Assembly: GCA_020697375.1 (NCBI GenBank)
Contig: JAJFBJ010000077.1
Location: 1-15,335, forward strand
DNA: 15,335 bases
Source of the DNA: Nitrospira sp.
Lineage (GTDB): Bacteria; Nitrospirota; Nitrospiria; Nitrospirales; Nitrospiraceae
Direction: 5' to 3'
Shown here: piece after piece, positions 5,887 to 13,615 of the stretch
How the letters are laid out: each line of letters begins with the position of its first letter
Numbering within the stretch: the first letter of the stretch is position 1
The notes under the pieces: model-generated
Told to the model about the DNA's origin: nothing
What the model saw: the letters and a program-made list of their open reading frames with translations, nothing else
Databases searched by the model: none
Program-made: the position numbers and the translations under genes

Positions 5887-7461
5887 TCAATTCTGTGAGG
5901 ATGAAGGCGTAGCTCGCATCAGACCAAACGTCTCGCGAGCGCGGGCCAGTTCGGCGCGATGGCGGCGAAGAGCCGGGCCGAACGACGACCGGCTCACCGC
6001 AGTCTGGTGCTTCAGCATGTGTCGTTCGATGTGCGTCAGCGCCTCAGCCAGTTGTCCTACCACCTGCTTGCCCATGCGAGTCAGCCATTTCAAACGGCTA
6101 CCGGCATGGTCAAGATCCTGCAGCGAGTAACGAACCGAATCAATCTCTTCGAGACATCGAAAGCGCGCACGCCTGAGGTCGCGTTGCGTCAATCCAGCCT
6201 CCTTCCATTGCCTCCTGCCCTGCTTGGTTTCAGCCCAAGTCGACAGTCGCTCGAACAACATCGCTCCCATCGTGAACGTGAAGGTCGCGTGGAGGATGCC
6301 CCTCAGCGGCCGCAGACTGCGCCGCCAGGGCGAATAAAATATCTCCTGATTGTGATCATTTCGGTACATCACATCTTTACGCAAGAGCAGATTGAGATGG
6401 TGGTGGCTGTTCTCGTGGATCAGATCGTCGATCAAATCCAGTCTGTCGCGGTCAAAACAATTGATGACGGATAGACCCGGGCGATGCCGATAGCTGAAGC
6501 TCACCACACCGGAAGCTTTAAGCGGCACGATCCGCGTAGTCAGCAAGGCCAGCGACCGATCTTCCTCCGGCCAGGCGGATCCAATGATGGAGAGGGCCTG
6601 CTGCATGCGAGTCGCTATCTCCGGCCTGGTCGGATGCACAGCAATCGCGGTCTTTTTTTTCCCATACACGAGTGTCGGGCCGAGATGGAGCGGTCCAAAT
6701 CCGGTGTCCCGTAAACAGAAGGGTTCCAAGCGCCGCCAATGCCATCGTTCCTGCCCGTCATATTCGACCATCTGAGAGGCCTGTCCGCCGACCAGGATGT
6801 CGATACCGGAATCCTTGATCACGAACTGAGCCTGCCCTTTCAAGCGTTTGAGGGCTCGCCTGACCAGAGGAGGCGCCTGATAGGACAAACCGGCCGTACC
6901 GACCGCGCAGACCCACGGTAGCTCGACCCGCTCGAAATTGGCATTTAGATCACAAGGCACTATCCATTGCCTACTTCGCCCCTTCGCCACCCATTCGCAG
7001 GCCAGTCGCGGGGCAAGACAAAGGGACTCTTGGGTCACTTCCCGGGCAAGCCGCAGGCAGAGGCCATTGAGGCGCGATAGAAGCAGGCGAGGTTCAGGCG
7101 TGCCCTTGGGAAACAGCTCCTCGGCATACCCATGCTCATAGAACTTCTCTTTGAACTCCGTGCGGAGCTGCTCAGCAATGTCCCGGCGAAACCGCTCTTG
7201 TCGTACCTGGACCAGGATATCGACGAAATACAGCAGGTCGTTCAGCGATTCGATCCAACCGACGACTTTCCAATGGCCATACTCGGCAGGCGTCAGCGCG
7301 CGCTCGATCGTGCGAAACCACTCGATCGGTAACTCCAATGATTGAGAGGCCTCCGCATAATTCCGCTTAAAATCCTCGCACACATCCTTGAGCAGGCCGC
7401 GCATGGATCGTCGGAACTCGGACATGAGCCGTTCGAGAAATGGAGCATCCAGCAAGGTCAC
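5887..7461 (-). CDS. HExxH-motif protein related to the putative peptide-modification (mod_HExxH) family
   Basis: A 524-residue protein with a putative metal site. I chose GTG 7461 because GGAAGGA lies about nine bases upstream. The frame is open to 7725, but that extension is low-complexity, crosses a hairpin and has no ribosome-binding site. The diagnostic block is DDLIHENSHHHLNLLL with HENSH at 349-353. It is followed by EIFYSPWRRSLRPLRGILHA (373-391) and a helical segment. The order HExxH, then (A/S)PWR-x-x-x-RP-x-x-G-x-L, is what I know from HExxH proteins encoded in RiPP gene clusters, where they are thought to modify peptides or act as proteases. The N-terminal 200 residues are helical and charged, and the C-terminus (about 410-524) is a long helical basic tail. 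No radical SAM enzyme, precursor peptide or exporter is visible nearby. A zinc-ribbon gene lies upstream on the same strand. Confidence 0.7.
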   Translation of the reverse strand: MTLLDAPFLERLMSEFRRSMRGLLKDVCEDFKRNYAEASQSLELPIEWFRTIERALTPAEYGHWKVVGWIESLNDLLYFVDILVQVRQERFRRDIAEQLRTEFKEKFYEHGYAEELFPKGTPEPRLLLSRLNGLCLRLAREVTQESLCLAPRLACEWVAKGRSRQWIVPCDLNANFERVELPWVCAVGTAGLSYQAPPLVRRALKRLKGQAQFVIKDSGIDILVGGQASQMVEYDGQERWHWRRLEPFCLRDTGFGPLHLGPTLVYGKKKTAIAVHPTRPEIATRMQQALSIIGSAWPEEDRSLALLTTRIVPLKASGVVSFSYRHRPGLSVINCFDRDRLDLIDDLIHENSHHHLNLLLRKDVMYRNDHNQEIFYSPWRRSLRPLRGILHATFTFTMGAMLFERLSTWAETKQGRRQWKEAGLTQRDLRRARFRCLEEIDSVRYSLQDLDHAGSRLKWLTRMGKQVVGQLAEALTHIERHMLKHQTAVSRSSFGPALRRHRAELARARETFGLMRATPSSSQN

Positions 7462-7708
7462 CGTCCCGCATCCTTCCAGTTGTGATTGCGCGCGCACTCT
7501 ACGCGAGTACCCGCCCGACTGACAAGGCAAGGAACAGGGGGCGAATAACCCAGTAATATCGGCTTGCTGATCAGCCGCAAGGGCCAGTAGGACCTGGAGG
7601 ATCACGATACATCCTGGTAGGGTAAGTGGGAATGCGGGCAGAACGGTGACGATGCGGATGAATATAGGCCGAAGGGTTACCCTGAAAATGTCCGTCTTTT
7701 GCAGTAGG

Positions 7709-7738
7709 CCCCGCGAAACCCTCACCGGCTTTGCGAGG
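7709..7738 (-). terminator. Terminator-like hairpin after the zinc-ribbon gene
   Basis: Twelve-base arms at 7709-7720 and 7727-7738 enclose a 6-base loop, extended by two further G-C pairs at 7707-7708 with 7739-7740. On the minus strand there is one mismatch and two G-U pairs. It lies just beyond the zinc-ribbon stop at 7745 and before the HExxH gene. There is no U-tract, so it could attenuate rather than end transcription, or be an mRNA-stabilising hairpin. Confidence 0.45.
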
Positions 7739-7744
7739 CCTTGT

Positions 7745-7972
7745 CTACGCCGTCCGCTTGATGAGATCGAAGAGAAACGGCTTCTCCGGAGTCGACGGGA
7801 CAGCGAGATGGAGCGGGGAGTTCTGCACCATTCGATGGCGTTGGATCAGGGTATCCACGACATTGCCGCAGCTGAGGCACCGATAACCATTCAGCCACAT
7901 GGGGTGATAACTTTCCTGGAGATCAATCAAATCATCAGGGACCATCAACCCTTCACATCGCGTGCACATCAT
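7745..7972 (-). CDS. Small zinc-ribbon-like protein
   Basis: A 75-residue protein with two CxxC knuckles, C3-x-x-C6 and C32-x-x-C35, which together would bind one zinc ion. The second knuckle continues as GNVVDTLIQRHR. Short proteins of this pattern (CTRC...M, then a CxxCGNVVD motif) are frequent in Nitrospira in my recollection and have no assigned function. They might bind nucleic acid or a protein partner. The start at 7972 is supported by GGAGG six bases upstream; the adjacent ATG at 7969 is an alternative. It is encoded upstream of the HExxH gene on the same strand, but about 283 bases and a strong hairpin separate the two, so co-transcription is uncertain. Confidence 0.7.
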   Translation of the reverse strand: MMCTRCEGLMVPDDLIDLQESYHPMWLNGYRCLSCGNVVDTLIQRHRMVQNSPLHLAVPSTPEKPFLFDLIKRTA

Positions 7973-8240
7973 GCATCACCTCCATCCAGACTGCCTGTAA
8001 ACCGGCGAGATATAGACTGCTCTGCCTGGAAGGAAGCAATGTGGATGCCACAGGTCGGCCGGCGCTTTCGCTTGGCTGTCCGAATCAACGATACAGCCAA
8101 AACCCTTCGTCTCACGACAATTAAGCGCACTGACCTTGCGGCCGGATGGGAAAGATTGCCTAAGTCGACTGCATGCCATCGGCTGGACAGGAAAGCATGA
8201 GACATAACTGTGGCCATCGAACGGGGGCAATGCGCCGGAT

Positions 8241-9692
8241 ATGACTCTGAGCGCGACGGAAATTGGTTGCATTGTTCAGGAACTGGCTCCGGCACTGAGG
8301 GAAGGCTGGGTGCAGAAAATATCCCAGCCGCATCCGGAAGTCATACTGTTGGCGGTTCGCGTCCCTGGGCACACCCGTCGGCTGCTCTGTTCCATCGCCG
8401 ACGAAACCGCACGGCTGCACTTGATCCGCCATGGCCTTGCCAATCCACCGGCCCCGCCGTCCTTCTGCCAATTATTGCGGGCGCGCATCCAAGGCGCGCG
8501 CATCGACCGAATCCACCACATCGTCGGCGACAGGATCGTCCGCCTAGACCTCACGAGTCGAGATGGGCCGGTCGCATTGATCGCCGAGCTATTCGGCAGA
8601 AACGCCGACATGCTGTTTCTCGATGGAGAAGAACGAGTACTTGCCACGCTTCGCCACAACAAGGAACGAATCGGCCAAGCCTACCACTTCCCTTCCCCGG
8701 CTCATGCCCGAATTGTTTCTCAAAACAGCGCCATGCTCGCGCCGGAGCCTCCTTCCGATGCCGATCCCTTTCCCCTCTCGACAAAATTGGAAGACCTGTA
8801 CCGCGAACGCGAAACGGAACTGTCTCATCTAAAGCAACGTCGAGACCGGGAATCCGCTCTGCGAAAAAGCCTCAAGAAGCATCTCCGGCGCATGGCGGCG
8901 CTCCGGAATGACTTGGAACAGGCAAAAAAATACGAACCCTATGCACGCTACGGAGAACTCCTGAAAGCCAATCTCGGATCCCTGAAGAAAGGACTCGAGA
9001 CCGTCACGGTGGTGGATTATTACGACGACCGAATGCCCGAATTGACCATTCCCCTCGATTCAAGCAAAACAGCACAGGCCAACATGGATGCCTACTTTGG
9101 CAAATATCGAAAATTTCTGTCGGCTCAGCGAGAAATTACGCCGCGTCTGGCAGCGATTGAAGCGGAGGTGAAGCTGATTCAAGCAGAGTTAGACGCCATC
9201 CGGAACGGAACCTGGCAAACTCCGGCAGTCGAGGGACGAACCGCAACCCAATCCAGACCGTTCACCGATCGACGTCGAGCGGCAGTCGAGGACCGGCGAG
9301 GCCCATTTCGGCGCTTCGTCTCATCGGACGGCCATCCGATTTTCGTCGGGCGCAACGCGCGCGAGAACGATGAACTCACGTTCGGTCTCGCCAAGAGCGA
9401 AGATCTCTGGCTCCATGCCCGTGGCACACCCGGCTCTCACGTCGTCGTCCGGCTGGATAAAGGAACCGATCCGCCGGCGGACACGCTGAAAGACGCCGCG
9501 ACTTTGGCATTGCTCTATAGCGATTTAAAAAAAAGCGGCAAAGGCGAGGTCATCTATACAAGGCGGAAATGGGTGCGCAAAGCGAAGGGACAGACTCCAG
9601 GCGCCGTGATGGTCACCCAGGAAAAAACCATCCATGTCACACTCGACAAAGGACGTCTCGATGCCATCAAGGAGCGCTCCCATGGTTCATGA
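8241..9692 (+). CDS. rqcH: RqcH/NFACT-family ribosome quality-control protein, apparently without HhH domain
   Basis: An NFACT (Rqc2/FbpA) protein of 483 residues. In Bacillus, RqcH binds the stalled 50S-peptidyl-tRNA complex and recruits tRNA-Ala to add an alanine tail that marks the peptide for degradation. Residues 1 to about 150 are NFACT-N, with D97-R98 in 'GDRIVRLD' at the position of the pair essential for alanine tailing. About 180-320 is the coiled-coil middle region, including ARYGELLKANLGSLKKG and VVDYYDDR. About 360-480 is NFACT-R (DUF814), with EDLWLHARGTPGSHVVVR. Only about 30 residues separate NFACT-N from the coiled coil, where the family normally has a helix-hairpin-helix domain of roughly 80-90 residues. 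That accounts for the length (483 against about 550-580). No strong ribosome-binding site is seen before ATG 8241. Confidence 0.85.
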   Translation: MTLSATEIGCIVQELAPALREGWVQKISQPHPEVILLAVRVPGHTRRLLCSIADETARLHLIRHGLANPPAPPSFCQLLRARIQGARIDRIHHIVGDRIVRLDLTSRDGPVALIAELFGRNADMLFLDGEERVLATLRHNKERIGQAYHFPSPAHARIVSQNSAMLAPEPPSDADPFPLSTKLEDLYRERETELSHLKQRRDRESALRKSLKKHLRRMAALRNDLEQAKKYEPYARYGELLKANLGSLKKGLETVTVVDYYDDRMPELTIPLDSSKTAQANMDAYFGKYRKFLSAQREITPRLAAIEAEVKLIQAELDAIRNGTWQTPAVEGRTATQSRPFTDRRRAAVEDRRGPFRRFVSSDGHPIFVGRNARENDELTFGLAKSEDLWLHARGTPGSHVVVRLDKGTDPPADTLKDAATLALLYSDLKKSGKGEVIYTRRKWVRKAKGQTPGAVMVTQEKTIHVTLDKGRLDAIKERSHGS

Positions 9693-9730
9693 AGGCGCGC
9701 GGACAGACCGCATCCGCATGGACTTTCACC

Positions 9731-9760
9731 TTGAATTTCTCGCGCGGATAGAGCTATCTG
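9731..9760 (+). promoter_or_regulatory. Weak candidate promoter for the TPR gene
   Basis: TTGAAT at 9731-9736 and TATCTG at 9755-9760 are separated by 18 bases. The -10 element is poor. The position, about 90-100 bases before the chosen start at 9858, is plausible. Transcription could equally run on from rqcH. Confidence 0.22.
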
Positions 9761-9857
9761 AATGAGGCGTCTTGGCGATCTCGGGCACATGGCGGACCAG
9801 ACCGCGGTTACGCCGGCCCGGCGTCGCTTCCAAAATGTCTTCCTAGAAGGAGTTCCC

Positions 9858-10757
9858 ATGTCAGACGGTGTCCGCGGTGACTCTATTTCAACCAGACGCT
9901 ACCGGATCTTCATCCTCCTGATGCTGGGGTTCGCCACGCTCTTCTCCGGCCATGCGCTCGCAGCTTCTCCTGAATCACCATTTCCTCAGCCGATCATGGC
10001 TGACAGCCATCCCATGACCGAGGAACAGATTCTTTCGCCTATCGATAAAATCACCAAACCCGTCGACAACGATGCTGAAGCGATGCGCCATAACGATCTC
10101 GGCGTGGCCTTTGTCTTCAAGGGGGACCTGGGGCAGGCGATCGACGAATTCAAACATGCGCTTCGGCTTCAGGCGAATTATTTCGCCGCGCACCTCAACC
10201 TTGCGAATACTCTGTTGGACATAGGGAAACACGATGATGCCATCGCAGAATTCAAGGCCGCGCTGGTCCTTCAACCCGACGACCTCAAGGCCCACAACGA
10301 CCTGGGTGTCGCCCTCAAGGAAATGGGGGATCTGGGAGGCGCCATTGTGGAATTCAAGACGGTCTTGCGCCATCGTCCCCATGATGTGAATGCCCACAAC
10401 AATCTCGGCGTGGCCCTCAAGGCCATGGGCGATGTCGATGGGGCCATTGCGGAATACCGAACCGCAGCGAGCCTCCAGCCGAACGACATCAATGCGCGCT
10501 TTAACTTGGGCCTCGCCTTGATGGAGAAAGGTAACCCTGAAGCGGCCATCGAGGAATTCCGTACGGCTCTGCATCTGAGACCCAACGACGCGAAGATTCG
10601 CTTCAATTTGGGGAACGCCCTGGCCGGCATTGGCCGGCGTATGGAGGCGGCTCAAGAATTAAGACAATACCTTCGGCTCGAGCTCGACACGCCCGCGAAT
10701 CGGCGATGGCTTGAACAGGCCGAAGCGAAGCTGCGGGAACTGGAGATGCCCCAGTGA
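9858..10757 (+). CDS. Secreted tetratricopeptide-repeat protein
   Basis: A 299-residue exported TPR protein. I chose ATG 9858 because AGAAGGAG ends five bases upstream; the frame is open from 9762, but the first 32 codons do not look coding and would bury the signal peptide. Residues about 13-36 form a Sec signal peptide (RRYR, then a hydrophobic core, cleavage after GHALA). From about 73 to 276 there are six consecutive 34-residue TPR units with the usual W/L-G-Y/F-A-P spacing, for example AHNDLGVALKEMGDLGGAIV. A further short helical segment follows to 299. Such arrays mediate protein-protein contacts, here in the periplasm or on the envelope. No catalytic domain is present, so the partner is unknown. 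The repeats are similar enough to suggest internal duplication. Confidence 0.82.
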   Translation: MSDGVRGDSISTRRYRIFILLMLGFATLFSGHALAASPESPFPQPIMADSHPMTEEQILSPIDKITKPVDNDAEAMRHNDLGVAFVFKGDLGQAIDEFKHALRLQANYFAAHLNLANTLLDIGKHDDAIAEFKAALVLQPDDLKAHNDLGVALKEMGDLGGAIVEFKTVLRHRPHDVNAHNNLGVALKAMGDVDGAIAEYRTAASLQPNDINARFNLGLALMEKGNPEAAIEEFRTALHLRPNDAKIRFNLGNALAGIGRRMEAAQELRQYLRLELDTPANRRWLEQAEAKLRELEMPQ

Positions 10758-10927
10758 TGCACTATCTCCGGCAATGTCATATCTGAGGAATGTCCCGTTA
10801 AGATCACCGATCGCCACAGACGATCTGCGTCAATGCTTGACAGCAGGACTCGCCGACCGCTCCGCCTGTAGCGCACAGTTTTCAGCGCTCTCGACCGGCG
10901 GGGAGCCTCGATGGTGTTCATCCTGAG

Positions 10928-11623
10928 ATGATCCCGGCACACAACAGAATCGCCTATTTCGGAACGATTGTACTGGCTGCCGCATGCACGACCGGCCTCT
11001 GGGCTGAAGATTCTTTGCCTGCGGAGCCTGAAGCAACTCCTGCCCGTCAGTGGAACTTCGACGGGGCGACGCCCGGTTCGCTGCCGGGAGCTTTCATCAT
11101 CGGCGCCTTATTCGACGGCCGCCCGTCCGGGGAATGGAAAATTCTCATCACCGACCGCGCGAAGAGCCCGTCTCAAGTGCTGGCGCAGGTATTGCCCAAG
11201 GGAACAGACCAGGCATACAAGCTTCTCCTCGTGGAGGAAACCGACAGCACCGATCTCGATGTCGAGGTGTCCTATCTGGCCGTGGCAGGTAAAGCTGATC
11301 TGGGGGGCGGGCTGGTGTGGCGGGCTGTCGATGACCGCAACTATTATCTATTGCGGGCCAGCCTCGTCGAGCAAAGGATTCGCCTGTACCGTGTGGTGAA
11401 AGGGGTGCAACAGGTGGTGAAGCAGATCGACCGCCCGCTCGCCGCAGCCGGATGGCACAAGCTGCGAATCGTGCAGCGTGGATGCGAAATCAAGGCGCTC
11501 TATGACGATGCCGTACTGTTTCGAGCCTGCGACAGCACGTTCGGCCGCGGTCGAATCGGTCTCTGGACGAAGGCCGACGCAGTCACTTATTTTGACGATC
11601 TCGAGCTTCGCCTCCTCAAGTAG
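10928..11623 (+). CDS. Exported concanavalin-like (DUF1080/LamG-type fold) protein
   Basis: A 231-residue protein with an N-terminal export signal. It is either a Sec signal cleaved after LWA (about residue 26) or a lipoprotein with cysteine at C20 (AAAC; the box is imperfect). The mature part is beta-rich with the order WNFD (42-45), VSYLAVAGKADLGGGLVWRA, NYYLLRAS, RIRLYRVVKG, GWHKLRIVQRG and GLWTKADAVTYFDDLEL. This order is typical of the concanavalin-like jelly-roll in DUF1080 and LamG-type proteins, which bind or cleave carbohydrates. I cannot identify catalytic residues, so binding or an unknown role is as likely as hydrolysis. The ribosome-binding site is weak (GGGGAG about 20 bases upstream). 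It lies 170 bases after the TPR gene on the same strand. Confidence 0.65.
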   Translation: MIPAHNRIAYFGTIVLAAACTTGLWAEDSLPAEPEATPARQWNFDGATPGSLPGAFIIGALFDGRPSGEWKILITDRAKSPSQVLAQVLPKGTDQAYKLLLVEETDSTDLDVEVSYLAVAGKADLGGGLVWRAVDDRNYYLLRASLVEQRIRLYRVVKGVQQVVKQIDRPLAAAGWHKLRIVQRGCEIKALYDDAVLFRACDSTFGRGRIGLWTKADAVTYFDDLELRLLK

Positions 11624-11662
11624 CCGATGCCATGATCCATCGTCACGACGACGGCCGGACTC

Positions 11663-11699
11663 AAAAAAAATGGGCAGCCACCGGAATGATGACTGCCCA
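11663..11699 (-). terminator. Rho-independent terminator of the RRM gene
   Basis: Read on the minus strand, TGGGCAG pairs perfectly with CTGCCCA (11693-11699 and 11671-11677) around a 15-base loop. It is followed at once by eight T residues (11670-11663). It lies 22 bases beyond the stop codon of the RNA-binding protein gene. This is the clearest intrinsic terminator in the window. It would not act on the plus-strand gene ending at 11623. Confidence 0.88.
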
Positions 11700-11721
11700 C
11701 GTGTCGTTTCAGAAGTGGTAT

Positions 11722-12051
11722 CTACCAGCGATCGCGCTTGCCCCCACGATCGTTGAATCCCCCGCCTCCTCCGCTCCGTCCCGGTCCCCCACCAGTGCGT
11801 GGTTCTTGAGGACGCGCTTCATTGACCGTCAATGTCCGGCCACCCATGTCCGTTCCATTGAGAGCCGAAATCGCCTTCTGGGCCTCTTCTGAGGAGGTCA
11901 TTTCGACGAATCCGAAACCTCTCGATTGACCGGTAAATTTGTCCGTGATGACGCGGGCCGACTCAACCGCCCCATGCACCGCGAACAGATCGCTCAACTG
12001 CTGCTCGGTCGCCGCATAGGGCAACCCGCCGACGTAAATTTTAGAACCCAT
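11722..12051 (-). CDS. RRM-domain RNA-binding protein
   Basis: A 109-residue single-RRM protein of the glycine-rich kind found in cyanobacteria and many other bacteria, where related genes respond to cold. The RRM spans about 3-80: RNP-2 is KIYVGGL at 4-10 and RNP-1 is RGFGFVEM at 44-51, with the aromatic residues that stack on RNA (Y6, F45, F47). A glycine/arginine-rich tail (about 86-109, GGGPGRSGGGGG) follows and probably adds non-specific RNA contacts. I chose ATG 12051 because GAGGAGG lies six bases upstream; the longer frame from 12312 is the untranslated leader. It likely acts as an RNA chaperone in the cytoplasm. It has its own terminator, and a promoter with a roughly 180-base leader can be proposed. 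Confidence 0.93.
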   Translation of the reverse strand: MGSKIYVGGLPYAATEQQLSDLFAVHGAVESARVITDKFTGQSRGFGFVEMTSSEEAQKAISALNGTDMGGRTLTVNEARPQEPRTGGGPGRSGGGGGFNDRGGKRDRW

Positions 12052-12207
12052 GTGGGTCCTCCTCTTGGGTAGTGACATTGTCTTAACGACGGAAAGAAAG
12101 GGAAAGGACGGGCCGAAGACGCGACGATTTGGAGCGGCTTGGGTCTGGCTTTCGATTAGATTCCCGGCAAGGCAACATCGATATTGAGCCTGAACCATTT
12201 CAAGGAA

Positions 12208-12232
12208 TCTCCCACCAGGCCCCAGTGGGAGA
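12208..12232 (-). promoter_or_regulatory. Leader hairpin at the predicted 5' end of the RRM mRNA
   Basis: An 8-base perfect stem (TCTCCCAC at 12208-12215, GTGGGAGA at 12225-12232) encloses a 9-base loop. If the promoter at 12239-12267 is right, the transcript begins at about 12232 and the hairpin forms its very 5' end. That would protect the mRNA or serve regulation. Confidence 0.45.
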
Positions 12233-12238
12233 CGCGGA

Positions 12239-12267
12239 ATAGTACCATGCGTCATCCTGCCATTCAA
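12239..12267 (-). promoter_or_regulatory. Candidate promoter for the RRM gene
   Basis: On the minus strand, TTGAAT (12267-12262) and TACTAT (12244-12239) are separated by exactly 17 bases, matching four of six consensus bases each. The predicted start of transcription is near 12232, giving a leader of about 180 bases. Confidence 0.45.
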
Positions 12268-12345
12268 GGCATGATATGTGAGGTTATCCCCTTGCGGCAT
12301 GGCCCGGTTCATCGATGACTACGTAGGCATCATAGCGGCAACAGA

Positions 12346-12374
12346 TTGACATGACCCGATCTAAGTCTTAATCT
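12346..12374 (+). promoter_or_regulatory. Sigma70-type promoter for the acyltransferase-PAS gene
   Basis: A perfect -35 TTGACA (12346-12351) is followed after exactly 17 bases by TAATCT (12369-12374). Transcription would start near 12381, leaving a leader of about 20 bases to the ATG at 12402. Confidence 0.6.
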
Positions 12375-12401
12375 TGAGGATAGGTTCGATCACATGCTTC
12401 C

Positions 12402-13544
12402 ATGTCTGCGCACATGAACCAAGAAACCTTTTTCCCCCGGCTGCGTCGCAGAATCACTCTCCTGAGTCATGCCGGTCGCACAGATGGCATCTCCGGTATC
12501 TGGGCGATGATCCGAGAACGGTATGTCCTTCGCATGTCTCTCTCCTGGACTCAGTTTTGGATGCAATACAGCAGTCTTTCGCCGTTTGGCCGAATGGCGA
12601 CAAGAATTGCCGTCTCCGTGGGAATGCCCAAGGCCGGGGGAGACGGCTATCACACCTTGTCGGCCATGAATCCGAGAGGCTATATCGCCCCCACGGCAAC
12701 CGTCTATCATGGGGCGCTCGAGCTTGGCCTCCATGTCGTGATCGGTGATTATGTCCGTATTGAACAATCGGCCGATGGCGGAAAGATCGCGCTCGGCGAA
12801 GGCGTGTTCCTAGACCACCATACCATTCTCGATACCGGCCAAGGAGGAACCATCACGATTGATGATTACACCTCTCTTAGTCCGAGCTGTGAACTTTCGG
12901 CCCAGTTGGGAAGTATCCGGATCGGACGACATGTGATGTTCGGGTCGTACTGTCGGGTCTTTCCGCACAACCACGGCACCGAGTTGGGCATGCTCATGCA
13001 ACAGCAACCCCTCAGCTCGAAAGGAGATGTGATCATTGATGACGACGTCTGGTTAGGATCCGGAGCGATTGTGGTAAGCGGGGTCCACATCGGGACGGGA
13101 GCCGTCGTGGGAGCCGGTTCGGTCGTGACCAAACATGTGCCTGCCAATGCCATCGTGGTGGGAAACCCGGCGCGCATCGTGAAGTATCGCGGCATGCAAT
13201 CGGCGCAAAAAATGTCTCCGAGCGTGGAATTCGATGCCGTCATGATCCGCACACCGGACGGAACCATTCGTTTCTGGAATAAAGGCGCCGAGCGTCTTTA
13301 CGGCTGGCAGGCTGACGATACGCTGGGAAAACGCTCGCATGCGTTATTGAAAACCCTGTTCCCTAAGCCCTTGGCGCACATCGAGCAGGAACTTGAACGC
13401 GTCGGCTATTGGGAGGGAGAACTGATTCATATCCGCCGTGATGGTTCACGTATGGCGGTATGGAGCCGCTGGGAGCTGCGTTACGACGAACAGGCTTCCA
13501 TTCCTACCATCCTTGAAATCAACTATCCGCCGAAAGTCGCATAA
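12402..13544 (+). CDS. Left-handed beta-helix acyltransferase fused to a PAS domain
   Basis: A 380-residue fusion. Residues about 92-262 form a hexapeptide-repeat left-handed beta-helix of the WbbJ/maltose O-acetyltransferase kind: IAPTATVYHGALELGLHVVI, then IGRHVMFGSYC, IDDDVWLGSGAIVV, IGTGAVVGAGSVVTKHVP and a VVGNPARIV end cap. The usual active-site histidine region is present as PHNHGTE (188-194). Such enzymes transfer acetyl or another acyl group from CoA to sugars. Residues about 277-378 are a PAS domain (FDAVMIRTPDGTIRFWNKGA, RLYGWQADDTLGK, YWEGELIHIRRDGS), which senses a ligand or redox state or mediates contacts. Joining these two on one chain is unusual. Residues 1-90 are helical with no known domain. 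The ribosome-binding site is weak; ATG 12414 is an alternative start. It is probably monocistronic. Confidence 0.83.
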   Translation: MSAHMNQETFFPRLRRRITLLSHAGRTDGISGIWAMIRERYVLRMSLSWTQFWMQYSSLSPFGRMATRIAVSVGMPKAGGDGYHTLSAMNPRGYIAPTATVYHGALELGLHVVIGDYVRIEQSADGGKIALGEGVFLDHHTILDTGQGGTITIDDYTSLSPSCELSAQLGSIRIGRHVMFGSYCRVFPHNHGTELGMLMQQQPLSSKGDVIIDDDVWLGSGAIVVSGVHIGTGAVVGAGSVVTKHVPANAIVVGNPARIVKYRGMQSAQKMSPSVEFDAVMIRTPDGTIRFWNKGAERLYGWQADDTLGKRSHALLKTLFPKPLAHIEQELERVGYWEGELIHIRRDGSRMAVWSRWELRYDEQASIPTILEINYPPKVA

Positions 13545-13615
13545 GACCGTGACCGACTGCGGTCCCTATTCGAAGGTATTCAAGATCGGCCGGGCTCATT
13601 CGTCGCCTTCCGGCA

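Noticed and set aside
5959..6474. Plus-strand frame of 171 codons opposite the HExxH gene
   Set aside because: It is antisense to the conserved HExxH region and resembles no family I know.
7462..7725. N-terminal extension of the HExxH protein (88 more codons)
   Set aside because: The extension crosses a terminator-like hairpin, has no ribosome-binding site at its GTG and looks non-coding, while GTG 7461 has a good ribosome-binding site.
7646..8200. Plus-strand frame of 184 codons across the zinc-ribbon gene and the following gap
   Set aside because: Its first half is antisense to the zinc-ribbon gene, it shows no recognisable domain and no ribosome-binding site is seen.
9975..10655. Minus-strand frame of 226 codons opposite the TPR gene
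   Set aside because: Its apparent repeats are simply the reverse complement of the TPR units.
10837..10842. Isolated TTGACA before the gene at 10928
   Set aside because: No -10-like element lies 15-19 bases downstream, so it is not supported as a promoter.
13545..13564. Short hairpin between the convergent acyltransferase-PAS and oxygenase genes
   Set aside because: It has only five base pairs (GACCG with CGGTC) and no T-run, so it is too weak to call a terminator.
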